Position numbers and translations under genes: made by a program. DNA of 64,000 bases from Morganella morganii (GTDB lineage: Bacteria; Pseudomonadota; Gammaproteobacteria; Enterobacterales; Enterobacteriaceae). The stretch lies in NCBI RefSeq assembly GCF_019243775.1, contig NZ_CP069157.1, positions 2,801,418-2,865,417 on the forward strand, given 5' to 3'. The notes below the pieces were generated by a model. The model searched no databases, was not told the DNA's origin, and saw only the letters and a list, made by a program, of their open reading frames with translations. Shown in pieces: positions 7,960 through 19,304 of the stretch (position 1 is the stretch's first letter; each line of letters starts with the position of its first letter).

Positions 7960-10587
7960 CTACAGGTGAGATGCCACCCAGCTTTCAACGCTTGCCATAG
8001 CAGCAGGTAAAGCAGCGGTATCTGTCCCGCCGGCTTGGGCCATATCCGGGCGACCGCCCCCTTTACCGCCGATTTGTTCAGCAATAAAGGCAACCAGTTC
8101 GCCGGCTTTGACTTTGCCGGTCAGATCTTTCGTTACACCTGCAATGAGGCTAACTTTATCATCACTGATAGTTGAAAGCACAATAATTCCAGAGCTTAAT
8201 TGATTTTTTAGATCATCAACCATCGTGCGTAACATTTTAGGTTCAGCGTTAGTCAGTTGTTTCACCAGGAGTTTAACACCGTTCACTGAAACGGCATCTT
8301 TGGTCATGGAGGAACTTTCCTGCGCAGCCTGCTGTTCTTTGAGTTGCTGTAACTCTTTTTCCAGGGTGCGGATTTTATCCAGCGCAGCTTTGACTTTTTC
8401 GCTCACACCGGCTTCATCACTTTTCACCAGCTGAGCCACCGCAGAGAGTGCATCAGACTGCTGATTCACGCTTTCCAGTGCGCCGCTACCGGTGACCGCT
8501 TCAATACGGCGGATACCGGCCGCTGTGGCGGATTCACTGATAATACGGAACAGACCGATATCACCGGTGCGTGCCGCGTGAGTACCGCCGCACAGCTCGG
8601 TTGAGAAGTCGCCCATGCTCAGTACACGGACACGTTCATCGTATTTTTCACCGAACAGTGCCATTGCACCTTTGGCTTTCGCTTCTTCCAGATCCATCAG
8701 CTCGGTCACGACCGGCTCATTTTTGCGGATTTCGGCGTTGACCAGAGCTTCCACTTCACGGATTTGTGCCGGTGTCATGGCTTCAAAGTGAGAGAAGTCA
8801 AAACGCAGGTATTTATCGTTTACCAGTGAGCCTTTCTGTGACACATGCTCACCCAGAACCTGACGCAGCGCGGCATGCATCAGGTGTGTTGCCGAGTGGT
8901 TTAGGCGGATAGCATTACGGCGCTCTTCGTCGATTTTCGCGGTGATTTTGTGGTTCACCGTCAGTTTGCCGCTGTCCACACGACCGGCATGGCCGATAGC
9001 CTGACCGTATTTCTGTGTGTCCAGAACGCTGAACTGCGCATCGTTGCTCGACAGCACACCGGTATCACCGACCTGGCCACCGGATTCCGCATAAAACGCG
9101 GTTTTATCCAGGATCACCAGACCTTCATCACCGGCATTCAGCTCAGTAACCGGCTGACCTTCTTTGTACAGTGCAACAATGGTTGCCGCCTGTTCATTGT
9201 GGTCATAACCGGAGAAGTCACTGCGCTTGTCCACTTTGATGAGACTGTTGTAGTCCGCACCAAAACCGCTGTTTTCACGGGCACGGCGGCGCTGTTCTTC
9301 CATTGCCGCTTCAAAACCGGCTTCATCCACTTTCAGGTTGCGCTCACGGCAGACGTCAGCGGTCAGATCCAGCGGGAAACCATAGGTGTCGTAAAGACGG
9401 AATGCCGCTTCACCGCTCAGGGTATCCCCGGTCAGTGAGGCTAATTCGTCATCCAGCAGTTGCAGGCCGCGTTCCAGCGTACGGGCAAACTGCTCTTCTT
9501 CTGACTTCAGTACTTTCTCCACCATCACACGCTGGCGGGCCAGTTCTTCACCGGCAGAGCCCATCACGTCGATCAGCGGCGCAACCAGTTTGTAGAAGAA
9601 GGTGTCTTTCGCGCCCAGCATGTAGCCATGACGGACAGCGCGGCGGATGATACGGCGCAGCACATAACCGCGGCCTTCGTTGGACGGAATAACGCCGTCG
9701 CAAATCAGGAAGGCACAGGAGCGGATATGGTCGGCGATCACGCGCAGTGATTTGCTGGTCAGATCGTCAGCACCGGTCACTTTCGCCACATCGGCAATCA
9801 GTTTGCGGAACAGGTCGATATCATAGTTAGAGTTTACATGCTGCAGAACAGCGGTAATACGCTCCAGACCCATACCGGTATCAACGGATGGTTTCGGCAG
9901 CGGCTCTAATGTGCCGTCAGACTGACGGTTGAATTGCATAAAGACGATGTTCCAGATCTCGATGTAACGGTCGCCGTCTTCTTCCGGTGATCCCGGAGGG
10001 CCGCCCCAGATGTGGTCGCCGTGATCAAAGAAAATCTCAGTACACGGACCGCAAGGGCCGGTATCGCCCATCTGCCAGAAGTTGTCAGAGGCGTATTGGG
10101 CACCTTTGTTATCACCGATGCGGATAATGCGCTCAGCCGGAACACCGACTTCATCTTTCCAAATGTTGTACGCTTCGTCATCCGTTGCATAAACAGTAAC
10201 CCACAGCTTTTCTTTCGGCAGGTTAAACCATTCTTTGCCGGTCAGCAGTTCCCAGGCGAAATTGATGGCATCGTGCTTGAAGTAATCGCCGAAGCTGAAG
10301 TTACCCAGCATTTCGAAGAAAGTGTGGTGACGTGCAGTGTAGCCGACGTTTTCCAGGTCGTTGTGCTTACCGCCGGCACGGACACAGCGCTGTGCTGTGG
10401 TGGCACGGGTGTAAGGACGCTTATCCAGACCGAGGAAAACATCTTTGAATTGGTTCATCCCTGCGTTAGTAAAAAGCAGCGTTGGGTCGTTGTTCGGAAC
10501 CAGCGAACTGCTCTGGACAATCTGATGTCCTTTTGTATGGAAAAAGTCGAGAAACGCTTGACGGATCTCAGCGGTGCTTTTGCTCAT
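7960..10587 (-). CDS. alaS: alanyl-tRNA synthetase AlaS
   Basis: Charges tRNA-Ala and hydrolyses mischarged Ser/Gly-tRNA. It has 875 residues (E. coli 876). Order: class II catalytic core ([15 protein letters not shown] near residue 38), the tRNA-recognition region, editing domain with the [11 protein letters not shown] zinc-type motif around residue 564 and CGGTH near residue 667, then the C-Ala coiled coil and DHHA1-type tail ([15 protein letters not shown]). It is transcribed towards csrA. No recX separates it from recA. Confidence 0.98.
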   Translation of the reverse strand: MSKSTAEIRQAFLDFFHTKGHQIVQSSSLVPNNDPTLLFTNAGMNQFKDVFLGLDKRPYTRATTAQRCVRAGGKHNDLENVGYTARHHTFFEMLGNFSFGDYFKHDAINFAWELLTGKEWFNLPKEKLWVTVYATDDEAYNIWKDEVGVPAERIIRIGDNKGAQYASDNFWQMGDTGPCGPCTEIFFDHGDHIWGGPPGSPEEDGDRYIEIWNIVFMQFNRQSDGTLEPLPKPSVDTGMGLERITAVLQHVNSNYDIDLFRKLIADVAKVTGADDLTSKSLRVIADHIRSCAFLICDGVIPSNEGRGYVLRRIIRRAVRHGYMLGAKDTFFYKLVAPLIDVMGSAGEELARQRVMVEKVLKSEEEQFARTLERGLQLLDDELASLTGDTLSGEAAFRLYDTYGFPLDLTADVCRERNLKVDEAGFEAAMEEQRRRARENSGFGADYNSLIKVDKRSDFSGYDHNEQAATIVALYKEGQPVTELNAGDEGLVILDKTAFYAESGGQVGDTGVLSSNDAQFSVLDTQKYGQAIGHAGRVDSGKLTVNHKITAKIDEERRNAIRLNHSATHLMHAALRQVLGEHVSQKGSLVNDKYLRFDFSHFEAMTPAQIREVEALVNAEIRKNEPVVTELMDLEEAKAKGAMALFGEKYDERVRVLSMGDFSTELCGGTHAARTGDIGLFRIISESATAAGIRRIEAVTGSGALESVNQQSDALSAVAQLVKSDEAGVSEKVKAALDKIRTLEKELQQLKEQQAAQESSSMTKDAVSVNGVKLLVKQLTNAEPKMLRTMVDDLKNQLSSGIIVLSTISDDKVSLIAGVTKDLTGKVKAGELVAFIAEQIGGKGGGRPDMAQAGGTDTAALPAAMASVESWVASHL

Positions 10588-10958
10588 ATTTATCCCGAAA
10601 TCAAGCTGAAATAATAAGATTTATGAATTGCGAAACAGACTGTGAAGCCGCTCCGATTCAACCTTCGGATCAATCAAGGCGGAGAGAAATTTAAGGGTTT
10701 CCCTTGAACATTAATTCCCAGATAAATCCATTCGCTGTACCCATTGTAAAGCGAATAAACTTTTTCTGAAAGTCTGTTCGTACAAACGGCGTTCATCCGG
10801 CCGGGAGAGGGGTTTTTGTATAAAGAACACGGTATGAAGGACAGAGACAGGTGGTTGTCCGCAGATAAAAAGAAAGCCGTACCCGTCACGGATACAGCTT
10901 TCAGAATAACTCAATGATTTTATTACTTTAAATCTTAAAATCAGTGTGGTTTTACGAA
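10588..10958 (-). other. alaS-recA spacer without recX
   Basis: This 371-bp gap holds the recA terminator (10864-10902) and must hold the alaS promoter. In E. coli recX fills this place; here no open frame of its length exists. One reverse-strand frame around 10674-10780 reads SEKV followed by LYNGY, faintly like the end of RecX, but this is too weak to annotate as a gene. Confidence 0.6.
10864..10902 (-). terminator. recA terminator
   Basis: Reverse strand GAAAGCTGTATCC...GGGTACGGCTTTC, with G-U pairs, followed by TTTTTAT. It lies about 60 bp after the recA stop. Confidence 0.85.
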
Positions 10959-12029
10959 TTAAAACTCTTCGTTGCCCGCATCTTCAGTTTCACTTTCTTC
11001 GTTGAAACTTTCTGCTGCGGTACTGAATTCACCACTGTGATTCAGTAATAACTCACGTAATTTTTTATCCAGTTCATCCGCCATTTCCGGATGTTCTTTC
11101 AGGTAAATTGTGGCGTTTGCCTTACCCTGACCGATTTTTTCACCGTTGTAGCTGTACCATGCACCGGCTTTCTCAACCAGTTTATGTTTCACACCCAGGT
11201 CGATCAGTTCGCCCATGGTGTTGATACCTTCGCCGTACATGATCTGGAATTCAGCCTGTTTGAACGGTGCAGCCACTTTGTTTTTCACCACTTTCACGCG
11301 GGTTTCGCTGCCGACCACTTCATCACCGTTTTTCACCGCGCCGATACGGCGGATATCCAGACGGACAGAGGCATAGAACTTCAGTGCGTTACCACCGGTG
11401 GTGGTTTCCGGGTTACCGAACATCACACCAATCTTCATACGGATCTGGTTGATGAAAATCAGCAGTGTGTTGGAGTTTTTCAGGTTACCGGCCAGCTTAC
11501 GCATCGCCTGGCTCATCATACGGGCAGCCAGACCCATGTGTGAATCACCAATTTCACCTTCGATTTCAGCTTTTGGTGTCAGTGCTGCCACGGAGTCAAC
11601 AATGATGACATCAACAGCACCGGAGCGGGTTAAAGCATCACAGATTTCCAGTGCCTGCTCGCCGGTGTCCGGCTGGGAGCACAGCAGGTTATCAATATCC
11701 ACGCCCAGTTTCTTGGCATAGACCGGATCCAGTGCGTGTTCCGCATCGATAAACGCACACACACGGCCCTGACGCTGTGCAGCGGCAATAACCTGTAATG
11801 TCAGCGTGGTTTTACCGGAAGATTCAGGCCCGTAGATTTCAACAATACGTCCCAGCGGCAGACCACCTGCACCCAGTGCAACGTCCAGTGCCAGAGAGCC
11901 GGTTGAGATAGTTTCCACATCCATGGAACGGTCTTCACCCAGACGCATGATCGAACCTTTACCGAACTGCTTCTCGATCTGACCTAAGGCTGCTGCCAGT
12001 GCTTTCTGTTTGTTCTCATCAATAGCCAT
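10959..12029 (-). CDS. recA: recombinase RecA
   Basis: ATP-dependent strand-exchange protein and co-protease for LexA self-cleavage. It has 356 residues (E. coli 353). The N-terminus is [20 protein letters not shown], Walker [10 protein letters not shown] lies near residue 67, and the acidic C-terminal tail ([13 protein letters not shown]) is present. GGGAGT precedes the ATG. It is controlled by LexA through the box at 12106-12125. pncC lies upstream in the same direction, as in E. coli. Confidence 0.99.
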   Translation of the reverse strand: MAIDENKQKALAAALGQIEKQFGKGSIMRLGEDRSMDVETISTGSLALDVALGAGGLPLGRIVEIYGPESSGKTTLTLQVIAAAQRQGRVCAFIDAEHALDPVYAKKLGVDIDNLLCSQPDTGEQALEICDALTRSGAVDVIIVDSVAALTPKAEIEGEIGDSHMGLAARMMSQAMRKLAGNLKNSNTLLIFINQIRMKIGVMFGNPETTTGGNALKFYASVRLDIRRIGAVKNGDEVVGSETRVKVVKNKVAAPFKQAEFQIMYGEGINTMGELIDLGVKHKLVEKAGAWYSYNGEKIGQGKANATIYLKEHPEMADELDKKLRELLLNHSGEFSTAAESFNEESETEDAGNEEF

Positions 12030-12101
12030 GTAAACTCCCTTCTCAACCCCTGAGACACCGCCAGGGTTATTAAAATGGTTTCAACTGAATCTGTTGAACT
12101 G

Positions 12102-12129
12102 ATTATACTGTATAGTCATACAGTATCAA
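12102..12129 (-). promoter_or_regulatory. recA promoter with LexA box
   Basis: Reverse strand -35 TTGATA (12124-12129), 16 bp, -10 TATAAT (12102-12107). The 20-bp LexA operator (12106-12125) reads TACTGTATGACTATACAGTA and sits between and over the two elements, as in E. coli recA. Its distal part overlaps the stop codon of pncC. Confidence 0.95.
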
Positions 12130-12637
12130 GTGATTTTTTCGTCAGAATTGCAATTAATCCGTCGAGCCCTTTCAGCACCGCCTGACAGCGCACCGCATTG
12201 CGATCGCCCGGAAAACACCATCTGCGGGCAGCGGTTTTTATTCCTGTTTCTTCCCGCCATGCCCAGCCGAACCAGACTGTGCCGACCGGCTTTTCATCAC
12301 TGCCGCCGTCCGGCCCGGCAATGCCGCTGACAGAGACGGCTAAGTCCGCACCCGCGGTGTCCAGCGCCCCGGCGGCCATTTCGCGGACCACCGCCTCACT
12401 GACCGCACCAAAAGCGGACAGTGACTGTTCTGATACGCCGATCATACTGTGTTTGGCATCATTACTGTAGGTGACAAACCCGCGCTGAAAATACGCCGAA
12501 CTCCCGGCGATATCTGTGATCACCTTGGCAATCCACCCGCCGGTGCAGGATTCTGCCGTTGTGACACTCAGACCGGCCTCAAGGAGATAAGATCCCAGTT
12601 CCGTACTGCGCCGGGTCAGAGCCTGTTCATCATGCAT
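12116..12637 (-). CDS. pncC: nicotinamide-nucleotide amidase PncC (CinA C-terminal type)
   Basis: Deamidates nicotinamide mononucleotide to nicotinate mononucleotide, recycling the by-product of DNA ligase. The 173-residue single-domain CinA protein shows TAESCTGGWIAKVITDIAGS near residue 28 and SVSGIAGPDGG near residue 103. It starts 3 nt after the lplT stop on the same strand, so it is probably translated with aas-lplT, an arrangement unlike E. coli. Its stop codon lies inside the recA LexA box. Confidence 0.93.
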   Translation of the reverse strand: MHDEQALTRRSTELGSYLLEAGLSVTTAESCTGGWIAKVITDIAGSSAYFQRGFVTYSNDAKHSMIGVSEQSLSAFGAVSEAVVREMAAGALDTAGADLAVSVSGIAGPDGGSDEKPVGTVWFGWAWREETGIKTAARRWCFPGDRNAVRCQAVLKGLDGLIAILTKKSLDTV

Positions 12638-12640
12638 CGG

Positions 12641-13846
12641 TCACTCCTGTTGTGAAATCTGTTTTTTGCGGCGGATATCCCAGAGCCATAATCCGCCGAT
12701 GGCGAGGGCAAACAGGCTGCCGAACGCCGCACCGATCACCACTACCGGCACACCCGCTTTAACGGCCAGGGAGTAGAGCCCCAGCATCAGCAGCATCGCG
12801 CCGTTTTCCCCCATATTCTGTACCGCAATAGCGTTCCCAGCCCCGACAGTCTCTTTACCGCGCTTTTGCAGCAGGGCATTGAGCGGCACCACAAACAGGC
12901 CGCCGAACACACCGAGCATAATCAGCGTGATATTGGTCGGTACCACCGAGGTCTGGAAGGTGAAAATAATGACCATCACCCCGATCAGGATCCCGGCCGG
13001 CATACAGCGGCACACGGTTTCCAGGGTGATAAAGCGGGCAGCCAGCCCCGCCCCCGCCACAATCCCAATAGCAACCATGGCGTTAAGCAGTGTCGGCATG
13101 GTCTGGCCGGTAATACCCAGCGCCGCCGGAACCCACAATACCAGCATCAGCCGCAGTGTCACGCCCGCGCCCCAGAACAGACTGGTACCGGTCAGGGAAA
13201 AACGGCTTTCCTGGTTTTTCCACAGTGATACTACAGCGCGGAAGAAAGTGACCACCATCGTGCGCGGATTACGGCTCAGGCCGGTTTTCGCAGGCGGCAG
13301 ACGCGGAATATAGATATTGGTCACGGCCGCCAGTGCGTACATCACCGTACATAAAATCAGAGCCATTGTAATATGGTAATCAGACAGGAAGCCGCCGGTT
13401 ACCGACCCCAGCAGAATAGCCACAATAGTTGAGGCTTCAATCAGCCCGTTGGCTTTCACCAGCTGTTCTCCGGTAGTCAGCTCACCGAGGATCCCGTATT
13501 TTGCCGGAGAATAGGCCGCCGCCCCGACCCCGATCAGCCCGTATCCCAGGAACGGATCCGCACCGAAGCAGATCACCACCGCGCCGAAAAGCTTGCAGCC
13601 GTTCGACAGCAGCATCACCCGCCCTTTCGGGAAGCTGTCGGCAATCTGTCCGACAAACGGCGCCAGCACAATAAAGGTCAGCACAAAGACCATCTGCAGC
13701 ATCGGCTGGCTCCATTCGGGATAGTGCCGGGCGCTGAGCTGTGCAAGGATGGCGAACAGAATCGCGTTATCCGCAAATGCCGTAATAAACTGGGAAACCA
13801 GTACCGCTTTCATGCCTTTGTTCAGTAACGGGGCGGATGCTGTCAT
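12641..13846 (-). CDS. lplT: lysophospholipid transporter LplT
   Basis: Inner-membrane MFS flippase that brings lysophosphatidylethanolamine and related lipids to the cytoplasmic face for re-acylation by Aas. It has 401 residues and about 12 hydrophobic segments, with an N-terminal half ([20 protein letters not shown]) typical of the family. It overlaps the 3' end of aas by 4 bp, showing translational coupling; pncC follows within 3 nt. Confidence 0.95.
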   Translation of the reverse strand: MTASAPLLNKGMKAVLVSQFITAFADNAILFAILAQLSARHYPEWSQPMLQMVFVLTFIVLAPFVGQIADSFPKGRVMLLSNGCKLFGAVVICFGADPFLGYGLIGVGAAAYSPAKYGILGELTTGEQLVKANGLIEASTIVAILLGSVTGGFLSDYHITMALILCTVMYALAAVTNIYIPRLPPAKTGLSRNPRTMVVTFFRAVVSLWKNQESRFSLTGTSLFWGAGVTLRLMLVLWVPAALGITGQTMPTLLNAMVAIGIVAGAGLAARFITLETVCRCMPAGILIGVMVIIFTFQTSVVPTNITLIMLGVFGGLFVVPLNALLQKRGKETVGAGNAIAVQNMGENGAMLLMLGLYSLAVKAGVPVVVIGAAFGSLFALAIGGLWLWDIRRKKQISQQE

Positions 13847-15996
13847 ACCTGCGGCTCCTGTAATGCCTGTTGTTTCAGTGTGACAAAATCCGGTTTACCG
13901 CTGCCGAGTACCGGCAGTTGTCTGATATAACGGATATCACGCGGAACCGCCAGTTCCGGCAGCCCTTTCGCTTTCGCTTCTGTCAGCAGTTGTGTGCGAT
14001 CCAGTTCACTGTCAGTGGTAAACATCACCAGTGCTTCGCCGCGTTTTGCATCCGGCTTCGTCACCACGGCATGCAGTTTATCCGGCGAAACACTCAGTGC
14101 CAGCTGCTCAACACTCTCCAGCGAGATCATCTCACCGGCCAGTTTGGCAAAGCGTTTGACCCGTCCGCGGATAGTGATAAACCCGGCTGCATCCTGTGTG
14201 ACGATATCGCCGGTGTCATACCAGCCGATCTGAACCTCGCCCTGTATATTCTCCGCTGACGGCGGTTCAATCTGCCCCGGTTTTTCCACCCGCAGATACC
14301 CTTTCATCACATTCGGGCCGCGCACCTGCAGCAACCCGCCATTTTCAATACCGGCAACCGGCAGCAGCCGCGCTTCCATTCCCGGCACCAGCCGTCCGAC
14401 TGTACCGGTACGGGCGGCCATCGGCACGTTAATGGAGATCACCGGCGCACACTCTGTCACCCCGTAACCTTCCAGGATGCGCAGGCCGAATTTATCCTGC
14501 CAGACCTGTTTGGTGCCTTCCGCCAGCTTCTCCGCCCCGGCCACAGCATAGCGGACACGGGCAAAATCATACGGATGAGCAAAACGGGCATAATTGGCAA
14601 GGAAGGTGGATGTCCCGAAAATAACGGTACAGTTCTGATCGTACGTCAGCTCCGGCACCATGCGGTAATGCAGCGGGCTCGGATAGAGGAAAATCCGGCT
14701 GCCGCACAGCAGCGGCGTGATAAGCCCGGCAGTCAGACCAAAGGCGTGAAACAGCGGCAGTGCGGACATAAAACGGTCTTTCGGCGTGAAATCCGCCACC
14801 GTTTTAATCTGCTCAACGTTCGCCAGCAGAGAGTCGTGGCTGTGTACCACGCCTTTCGGTGTCCCTTCCGAGCCGGAGGTAAAGAGAATAATCGCATCAT
14901 CTTCCGGCTTCTGCGGCAGCAGTGCCGCCTGCGGCGTGACCAGGTGACGCATCACCCACAGTTTGTCTTTCAGGGTAACAGATGCTTTTGCCTCTTCCAG
15001 ATAGACCCAGTTGGCTTCTGTCAGCTGTTCCGGCAAATGTGTCATTTTGCCTTTTTCCAGAAACTGGCGCGAGGTGATGATGGTAGTGATCCCCGCCGCC
15101 TTCATGGCATTCCGCAGCCCGGCGACACCCGCTGTGTAGTTAAGCAGTGCCGGAATACGGCGGCGCATGGAAGCGCCGAGGATCGCCGCCCCCATCACGG
15201 TGGCATTCGGCAGCAGGAAGCCGGTGCGCTCCCCCTCTTTGGTGTAGTGGCTGATAATGCAGCTCAGTCCGAGGGATTTTTTCAGCAGCCCCTGATAACT
15301 GTCCTCGCTGAAATTGATGTCATCAATGATCCGCTGGAAACGGCCGTAACGTTTTACCGCGCCGAGAAATGCCTGCGGCAGTGTCAGTGACGGGCGGCAC
15401 GTCATGCGTGCATCCATCATAATGTCGCGCAGATGTTCCCCCGCCAGACGGCGGCGCTCTGCGGCACGCGGTGCCTCCGGCATCGGAATGGTCTCCGGCG
15501 GCAGAACATGAATGGTGATGGCCGGGAAAAAGTGACTTTTGATCACTTTCCGCATCCGGCTGAAATATGTCAGTTCCGCGCCGTCAATCCGCACCGGGAT
15601 CACTTTCGCGCCGGTTTTGGCGGCAATAAAGGCAGCGCCGTCGTAAATTTTCATCAGGGAATCAGTGATCGTCACCCGCCCTTCCGGGAAGATCACTATC
15701 TGACGCCCTTTTTCAACTTCGCGGATCAGATGCCGCAATGCCAGCGGATTACGCGGATCCACCGGAATAATATCGGCAATGGGTTTTAAACAGCGGATGA
15801 AAAATGGCGTGGCATAATTGGTGTACATCGCGAACACCGGCCGGGTCGGCAGGAATAACCCCAGCAGAACACCATCGATAAAAGAGGCGTGGTTCGGGGT
15901 GATAACACTTCGCGGTTGATTAAGATTACTCAGGTCACCTGTAACACGAATGCGGAATAATCCGCGGAGTAGTGCACGTAACACATTCATCAACAT
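13843..15996 (-). CDS. aas: 2-acyl-GPE acyltransferase/acyl-ACP synthetase Aas
   Basis: Bifunctional inner-membrane enzyme that activates fatty acid onto bound ACP and transfers it to lysophospholipids. The 717-residue protein has an N-terminal PlsC acyltransferase domain ([11 protein letters not shown] near residue 35, [14 protein letters not shown] near residue 103) and a C-terminal AMP-forming adenylation domain ([19 protein letters not shown] near residue 373, GWYDTGDIV near residue 590). It is followed by lplT with a 4-bp overlap, as in E. coli. Confidence 0.97.
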   Translation of the reverse strand: MLMNVLRALLRGLFRIRVTGDLSNLNQPRSVITPNHASFIDGVLLGLFLPTRPVFAMYTNYATPFFIRCLKPIADIIPVDPRNPLALRHLIREVEKGRQIVIFPEGRVTITDSLMKIYDGAAFIAAKTGAKVIPVRIDGAELTYFSRMRKVIKSHFFPAITIHVLPPETIPMPEAPRAAERRRLAGEHLRDIMMDARMTCRPSLTLPQAFLGAVKRYGRFQRIIDDINFSEDSYQGLLKKSLGLSCIISHYTKEGERTGFLLPNATVMGAAILGASMRRRIPALLNYTAGVAGLRNAMKAAGITTIITSRQFLEKGKMTHLPEQLTEANWVYLEEAKASVTLKDKLWVMRHLVTPQAALLPQKPEDDAIILFTSGSEGTPKGVVHSHDSLLANVEQIKTVADFTPKDRFMSALPLFHAFGLTAGLITPLLCGSRIFLYPSPLHYRMVPELTYDQNCTVIFGTSTFLANYARFAHPYDFARVRYAVAGAEKLAEGTKQVWQDKFGLRILEGYGVTECAPVISINVPMAARTGTVGRLVPGMEARLLPVAGIENGGLLQVRGPNVMKGYLRVEKPGQIEPPSAENIQGEVQIGWYDTGDIVTQDAAGFITIRGRVKRFAKLAGEMISLESVEQLALSVSPDKLHAVVTKPDAKRGEALVMFTTDSELDRTQLLTEAKAKGLPELAVPRDIRYIRQLPVLGSGKPDFVTLKQQALQEPQV

Positions 15997-16151
15997 ACTG
16001 AATTCCCTGTGTATTTATTATTCCGCCAATCAGTTCGGCGGGCAGACGCTTTAATAATAACACAGCGGATTGATTAACCAACTGACAGAGCGGTACGGAA
16101 TTACCTTTAATTCGATTTGTGTCACTGTTCACAATAATACAGTAGCAGGCA

Positions 16152-16685
16152 CTATACTGCAGTGTGGATACGGGTGCAGATCTGACTGATGAGTTCCGGT
16201 ACCGGACAGGTGGCATCCACCACGATATCCGCGCATTCCAGATAGAGCGGCTCGCGCTTGCTCAGCACTTCCGCCATCTCCTCCACAATGCACTTGCCGG
16301 TCAGGCTCGGGCGCTGATGTGCCTGAGGGGTGTGTGACAGCCTTTCCGCCAGGGTTTCGGCACTGGCGCGCAGATATACCACTTTGCCGGAGGATTGCAT
16401 AAACGCCCGGTTTTCCGGTGCCATCACAATACCGCCGCCGGTGGAGACCAGACGGTGTGGTTTACTGACCTGACGCAGCACATCACTTTCCAGCTCACGA
16501 AAACTGCGCCAGCCCGATTGTTCCACCAGTTGGGAGATAGACATCCGGCACTGTTCTGTCACACAGGCATCAGTGTCAATAAAATCGTACAGTAATGCCT
16601 GCGCCAGTGGTTTACCCACCGTGGTTTTGCCAGCCCCGCGGGCGCCGATAAGATAAATAATCGGTTTTTCATCCTGATGATTCAT
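16152..16685 (-). CDS. aroL: shikimate kinase
   Basis: Phosphorylates shikimate at the 3-hydroxyl in the chorismate pathway. It has 177 residues, Walker A GARGAGKTT near residue 14, DTDACV (shikimate-binding D), STGGGIV near residue 81 and the LID RPSLTG near residue 124. AroL is preferred over AroK because of overall similarity and a possible TyrR box upstream. E. coli has aroL at another locus, so placement here between aas and proA is a local rearrangement. Confidence 0.88.
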   Translation of the reverse strand: MNHQDEKPIIYLIGARGAGKTTVGKPLAQALLYDFIDTDACVTEQCRMSISQLVEQSGWRSFRELESDVLRQVSKPHRLVSTGGGIVMAPENRAFMQSSGKVVYLRASAETLAERLSHTPQAHQRPSLTGKCIVEEMAEVLSKREPLYLECADIVVDATCPVPELISQICTRIHTAV

Positions 16686-16706
16686 ACTATCCGCTTTCTC
16701 CGCAGG

Positions 16707-16734
16707 TGTTCATAATATTTTACATAAGTGTAAA
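16707..16734 (-). promoter_or_regulatory. possible TyrR-type operator upstream of aroL
   Basis: Forward strand TGTTCA-N6-TTTACA (16707-16724) fits the TyrR box TGTAAA-N6-TTTACA in 10 of 12 fixed bases. It overlaps a perfect inverted repeat TTTACA-TAAG-TGTAAA (16719-16734). The pair lies 22-49 bp before the aroL start. Regulation of aroL by TyrR is known in E. coli; binding here is inference. Confidence 0.4.
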
Positions 16735-16763
16735 TTAAGATGACCTATCATAGCGTACTCAGA

Positions 16764-16827
16764 TAAAAAGCTAAAGCGCGATCCGCAGAACGTGGCTGTC
16801 ATCTGACAAAAAAACGTCCTGCGGATG
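16764..16827 (-). terminator. probable proA terminator
   Basis: Reverse strand 13-bp stem ATCCGCAGGACGT/ACGTTCTGCGGAT (one G-U) with a long loop that has its own small stem, followed by TTTAGCTTTTTATC. Stem strength favours a terminator, though the U-tract is interrupted. Confidence 0.55.
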
Positions 16828-16840
16828 CATAACGGCCTGT

Positions 16841-18094
16841 TTATGAACGGATCGTGTGGTCACCGACCCCGATCCACTTATAGGTGGTCAGTGCCGCCAG
16901 CCCCATCGGGCCGCGGGCATGCAGTTTCTGGGTGCTGACCGCGACTTCCGCGCCCAGTCCGAACTGACCGCCGTCAGTGAAACGGGTGCTGGCGTTAACA
17001 TAAACTGCTGATGAATCAATATTTGAGACGAAATAATCAGCCTGAGACATGGATTGTGTCAGAATCGATTCCGAGTGCTGAGTGCCGTAATGACGGATAT
17101 GCTCAATCGCCCCGTCAATGTCCTTCACAATCACCACATTCAGATCAAGTGACAGCCATTCATCTGACAGCTGTGCTTCTGTTACTGCTTCCGTCTTCGC
17201 CGGGCCGTTTTTCAGCAGCGCCAGCGCGGCAGGATCCGCATGCAGGGTAACATTATCCGCCGCCATGTGATCACTCAGCAGCGGCAGGAATTCTGCAGCC
17301 ACTTTTTCATGCACCAGCAGCGTTTCCACCGCATTACAGACACTCGGACGCTGCACTTTGGCATTGCGGATGACCGGCAGCGCTTTATGCAGATCCGCCG
17401 TCTCATCGATAAAAATATGACACACGCCGATACCGCCGGTGATCACCGGGATCGTGGACTGCTCACGACACAGACGATGCAGACCGGCACCGCCGCGCGG
17501 AATAAGAATATCCACATAGCGATCCATCTTCAGCAATTCATTGACCAGCGCACGATCCGGGGTATCAATCGCCTGGATCGCCGCCTGCGGCAGGCCACAC
17601 TCACTGAGCGCCTGCTGAATAACACTGACCATCGCCACATTGGTATTGTGTGTCTCTTTGCCGCCGCGCAGGATCACCGCATTACCGGTTTTCAGGCACA
17701 GCGAGGCAACATCCACCGTCACATTCGGGCGTGCTTCATAAATCACACCGACCACACCGAGCGGCACACGGCGGCGCTCAAGGCGCAAACCACTTTCCAG
17801 CACACCGCCGTCGATCACTTCCCCGACAGGATCCGCCAGCTGACAGACCTTACGCACGTCCGCAGCAATACTTTCCAGGCGTGCCTGCGTCAGCAGCAGG
17901 CGATCAAGCATCGCCTCTGAGGTACCCTGCTCACGGGCTTTGGCAATATCAAGTTCATTGGCAGCAAGGATCGGCGCACTGTTCTGTTCCAGCAGATCGG
18001 CGATGCGGGTCAGAGCCTGATTTTTCTGTTTTCCGGAAAGCTGAGCCAGTGCCCAGGAGGCGGCTTTGGCCGCTTTACCCATTTGTTCTAACAT
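16841..18094 (-). CDS. proA: gamma-glutamyl phosphate reductase ProA
   Basis: NADPH-dependent reduction of gamma-glutamyl phosphate to glutamate-5-semialdehyde, second step of proline synthesis. It has 417 residues, the E. coli length. Aldehyde-dehydrogenase fold; the catalytic-Cys region is [17 protein letters not shown] near residue 247, and [21 protein letters not shown] lies near residue 124. It starts 12 bp after proB in the same operon. Confidence 0.98.
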   Translation of the reverse strand: MLEQMGKAAKAASWALAQLSGKQKNQALTRIADLLEQNSAPILAANELDIAKAREQGTSEAMLDRLLLTQARLESIAADVRKVCQLADPVGEVIDGGVLESGLRLERRRVPLGVVGVIYEARPNVTVDVASLCLKTGNAVILRGGKETHNTNVAMVSVIQQALSECGLPQAAIQAIDTPDRALVNELLKMDRYVDILIPRGGAGLHRLCREQSTIPVITGGIGVCHIFIDETADLHKALPVIRNAKVQRPSVCNAVETLLVHEKVAAEFLPLLSDHMAADNVTLHADPAALALLKNGPAKTEAVTEAQLSDEWLSLDLNVVIVKDIDGAIEHIRHYGTQHSESILTQSMSQADYFVSNIDSSAVYVNASTRFTDGGQFGLGAEVAVSTQKLHARGPMGLAALTTYKWIGVGDHTIRS

Positions 18095-18106
18095 ATGCTG
18101 ATATCC

Positions 18107-19210
18107 TTAACTGACAATCATATCGTCGCGGTGAACAGCCACTGCGCCGTATTCATAACCTAAAATCGTGCTGATTTCCTGTGACTGCCGTCCGGCAATC
18201 AGGCGCAGTGCATCGCTGTTATACCGGCAGACACCGTGTGCCAGATCCCGCCCGTTCAGCGCGCGGATGCGGACAACCTCACCACGGGAGAAATTGCCGT
18301 TCACAGTACGGATCCCGCTCGGCAACAGGGAACTGCCCTTATCTTTCAGCGCTTTCTCCGCACCGTCATCCACAATGATCTCGCCGGCAGGCGGTGCCCC
18401 GAAGATCCACTGCTTACGCGCTTCCATCGGCGCTTTTTTCCCGAAGAACCGGGTGCCGACCGGAATATCATCAATCACATCACAAATCACCCCGGCGCGA
18501 TCGCCGGCAGCAATAATGACATCAATTCCCGCGCGTCCTGCGACCGTCGCGGCCTGGAGCTTGGTGGCCATTCCACCGGTGCCCAGCCCGGAGACACTGT
18601 CGCCTGCAACACTGCGCAGTTCATCGCTGATGTCATGCACTTCAGAAATCAGGGTGGCGTCCGGGTTGCTGCGCGGATCGGCAGTATACAGCCCTTCAAT
18701 ATCGGTCAGCAGCAGGAGCTTATCCGCCCCGCCGAGGATCGCTGCCAGCGCGGAGAGGTTATCGTTATCTCCGACTTTAATTTCTGCTGTGGCAACCGCA
18801 TCATTTTCATTGATGACCGGCACAATGCCGTTATCCAGCAGTGCGGTCAGCGTGTCACGGGCATTCAGGAAACGCTCGCGATCTTCCATATCCGCGCGGG
18901 TCAGCAGCATCTGGCCGATATGGATACCGTAAATCGAGAACAGGCGCTCCCATAACTGGATCAGGCGGCTCTGACCAACGGCCGCCAGCAGCTGTTTGGA
19001 CGCAATGGTGGCGGGGAGTTCCGGGTAACCGAGGTGTTCACGACCGGCGGCAATCGCCCCGGAAGTCACAATAATAATACGGTGCCCTTTTGCATACTGC
19101 TGCGCACACTGCCGGACCAGTTCAACAATCCTGGCCTGATTTAAATGTCGTGATCCGCCGGTCAGCACACTTGTGCCCAGTTTGACAACCAGCGTTTGGC
19201 TGCTATTCAT
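18107..19210 (-). CDS. proB: glutamate 5-kinase ProB
   Basis: First and feedback-controlled step of proline synthesis, phosphorylating glutamate. It has 367 residues: an amino-acid kinase domain ([12 protein letters not shown] at the N-terminus, [10 protein letters not shown] near residue 148, [12 protein letters not shown] near residue 211) and a C-terminal PUA domain from about residue 275 ([20 protein letters not shown]). It is upstream of proA in a two-gene operon; crl lies further upstream, as in E. coli without phoE. Confidence 0.98.
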   Translation of the reverse strand: MNSSQTLVVKLGTSVLTGGSRHLNQARIVELVRQCAQQYAKGHRIIIVTSGAIAAGREHLGYPELPATIASKQLLAAVGQSRLIQLWERLFSIYGIHIGQMLLTRADMEDRERFLNARDTLTALLDNGIVPVINENDAVATAEIKVGDNDNLSALAAILGGADKLLLLTDIEGLYTADPRSNPDATLISEVHDISDELRSVAGDSVSGLGTGGMATKLQAATVAGRAGIDVIIAAGDRAGVICDVIDDIPVGTRFFGKKAPMEARKQWIFGAPPAGEIIVDDGAEKALKDKGSSLLPSGIRTVNGNFSRGEVVRIRALNGRDLAHGVCRYNSDALRLIAGRQSQEISTILGYEYGAVAVHRDDMIVS

Positions 19211-19304
19211 TGCGTTCTACCATTCATTTTGCGGGATAAGAAAAGATGACCTGTTTTAACAGGTGATGCGCGCCATGCCAACAGGCACAACGCAAAACCG
19301 GACA

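Noticed and set aside
8950..9438. Long forward ORFs inside alaS, recA, ffh, proA and fadE
   Set aside because: They are antisense shadows of clear genes with composition typical of mirror frames.
10674..10914. Short reverse-strand ORFs between alaS and recA as genes
   Set aside because: No ribosome sites, they overlap the recA terminator, and they show no convincing family match; noted only as a possible recX trace.
15997..16151. OmrA/OmrB sRNA genes, which lie beside aas in E. coli
   Set aside because: No OmrA-like 5' end or terminal hairpin with U-tract could be seen in this spacer.
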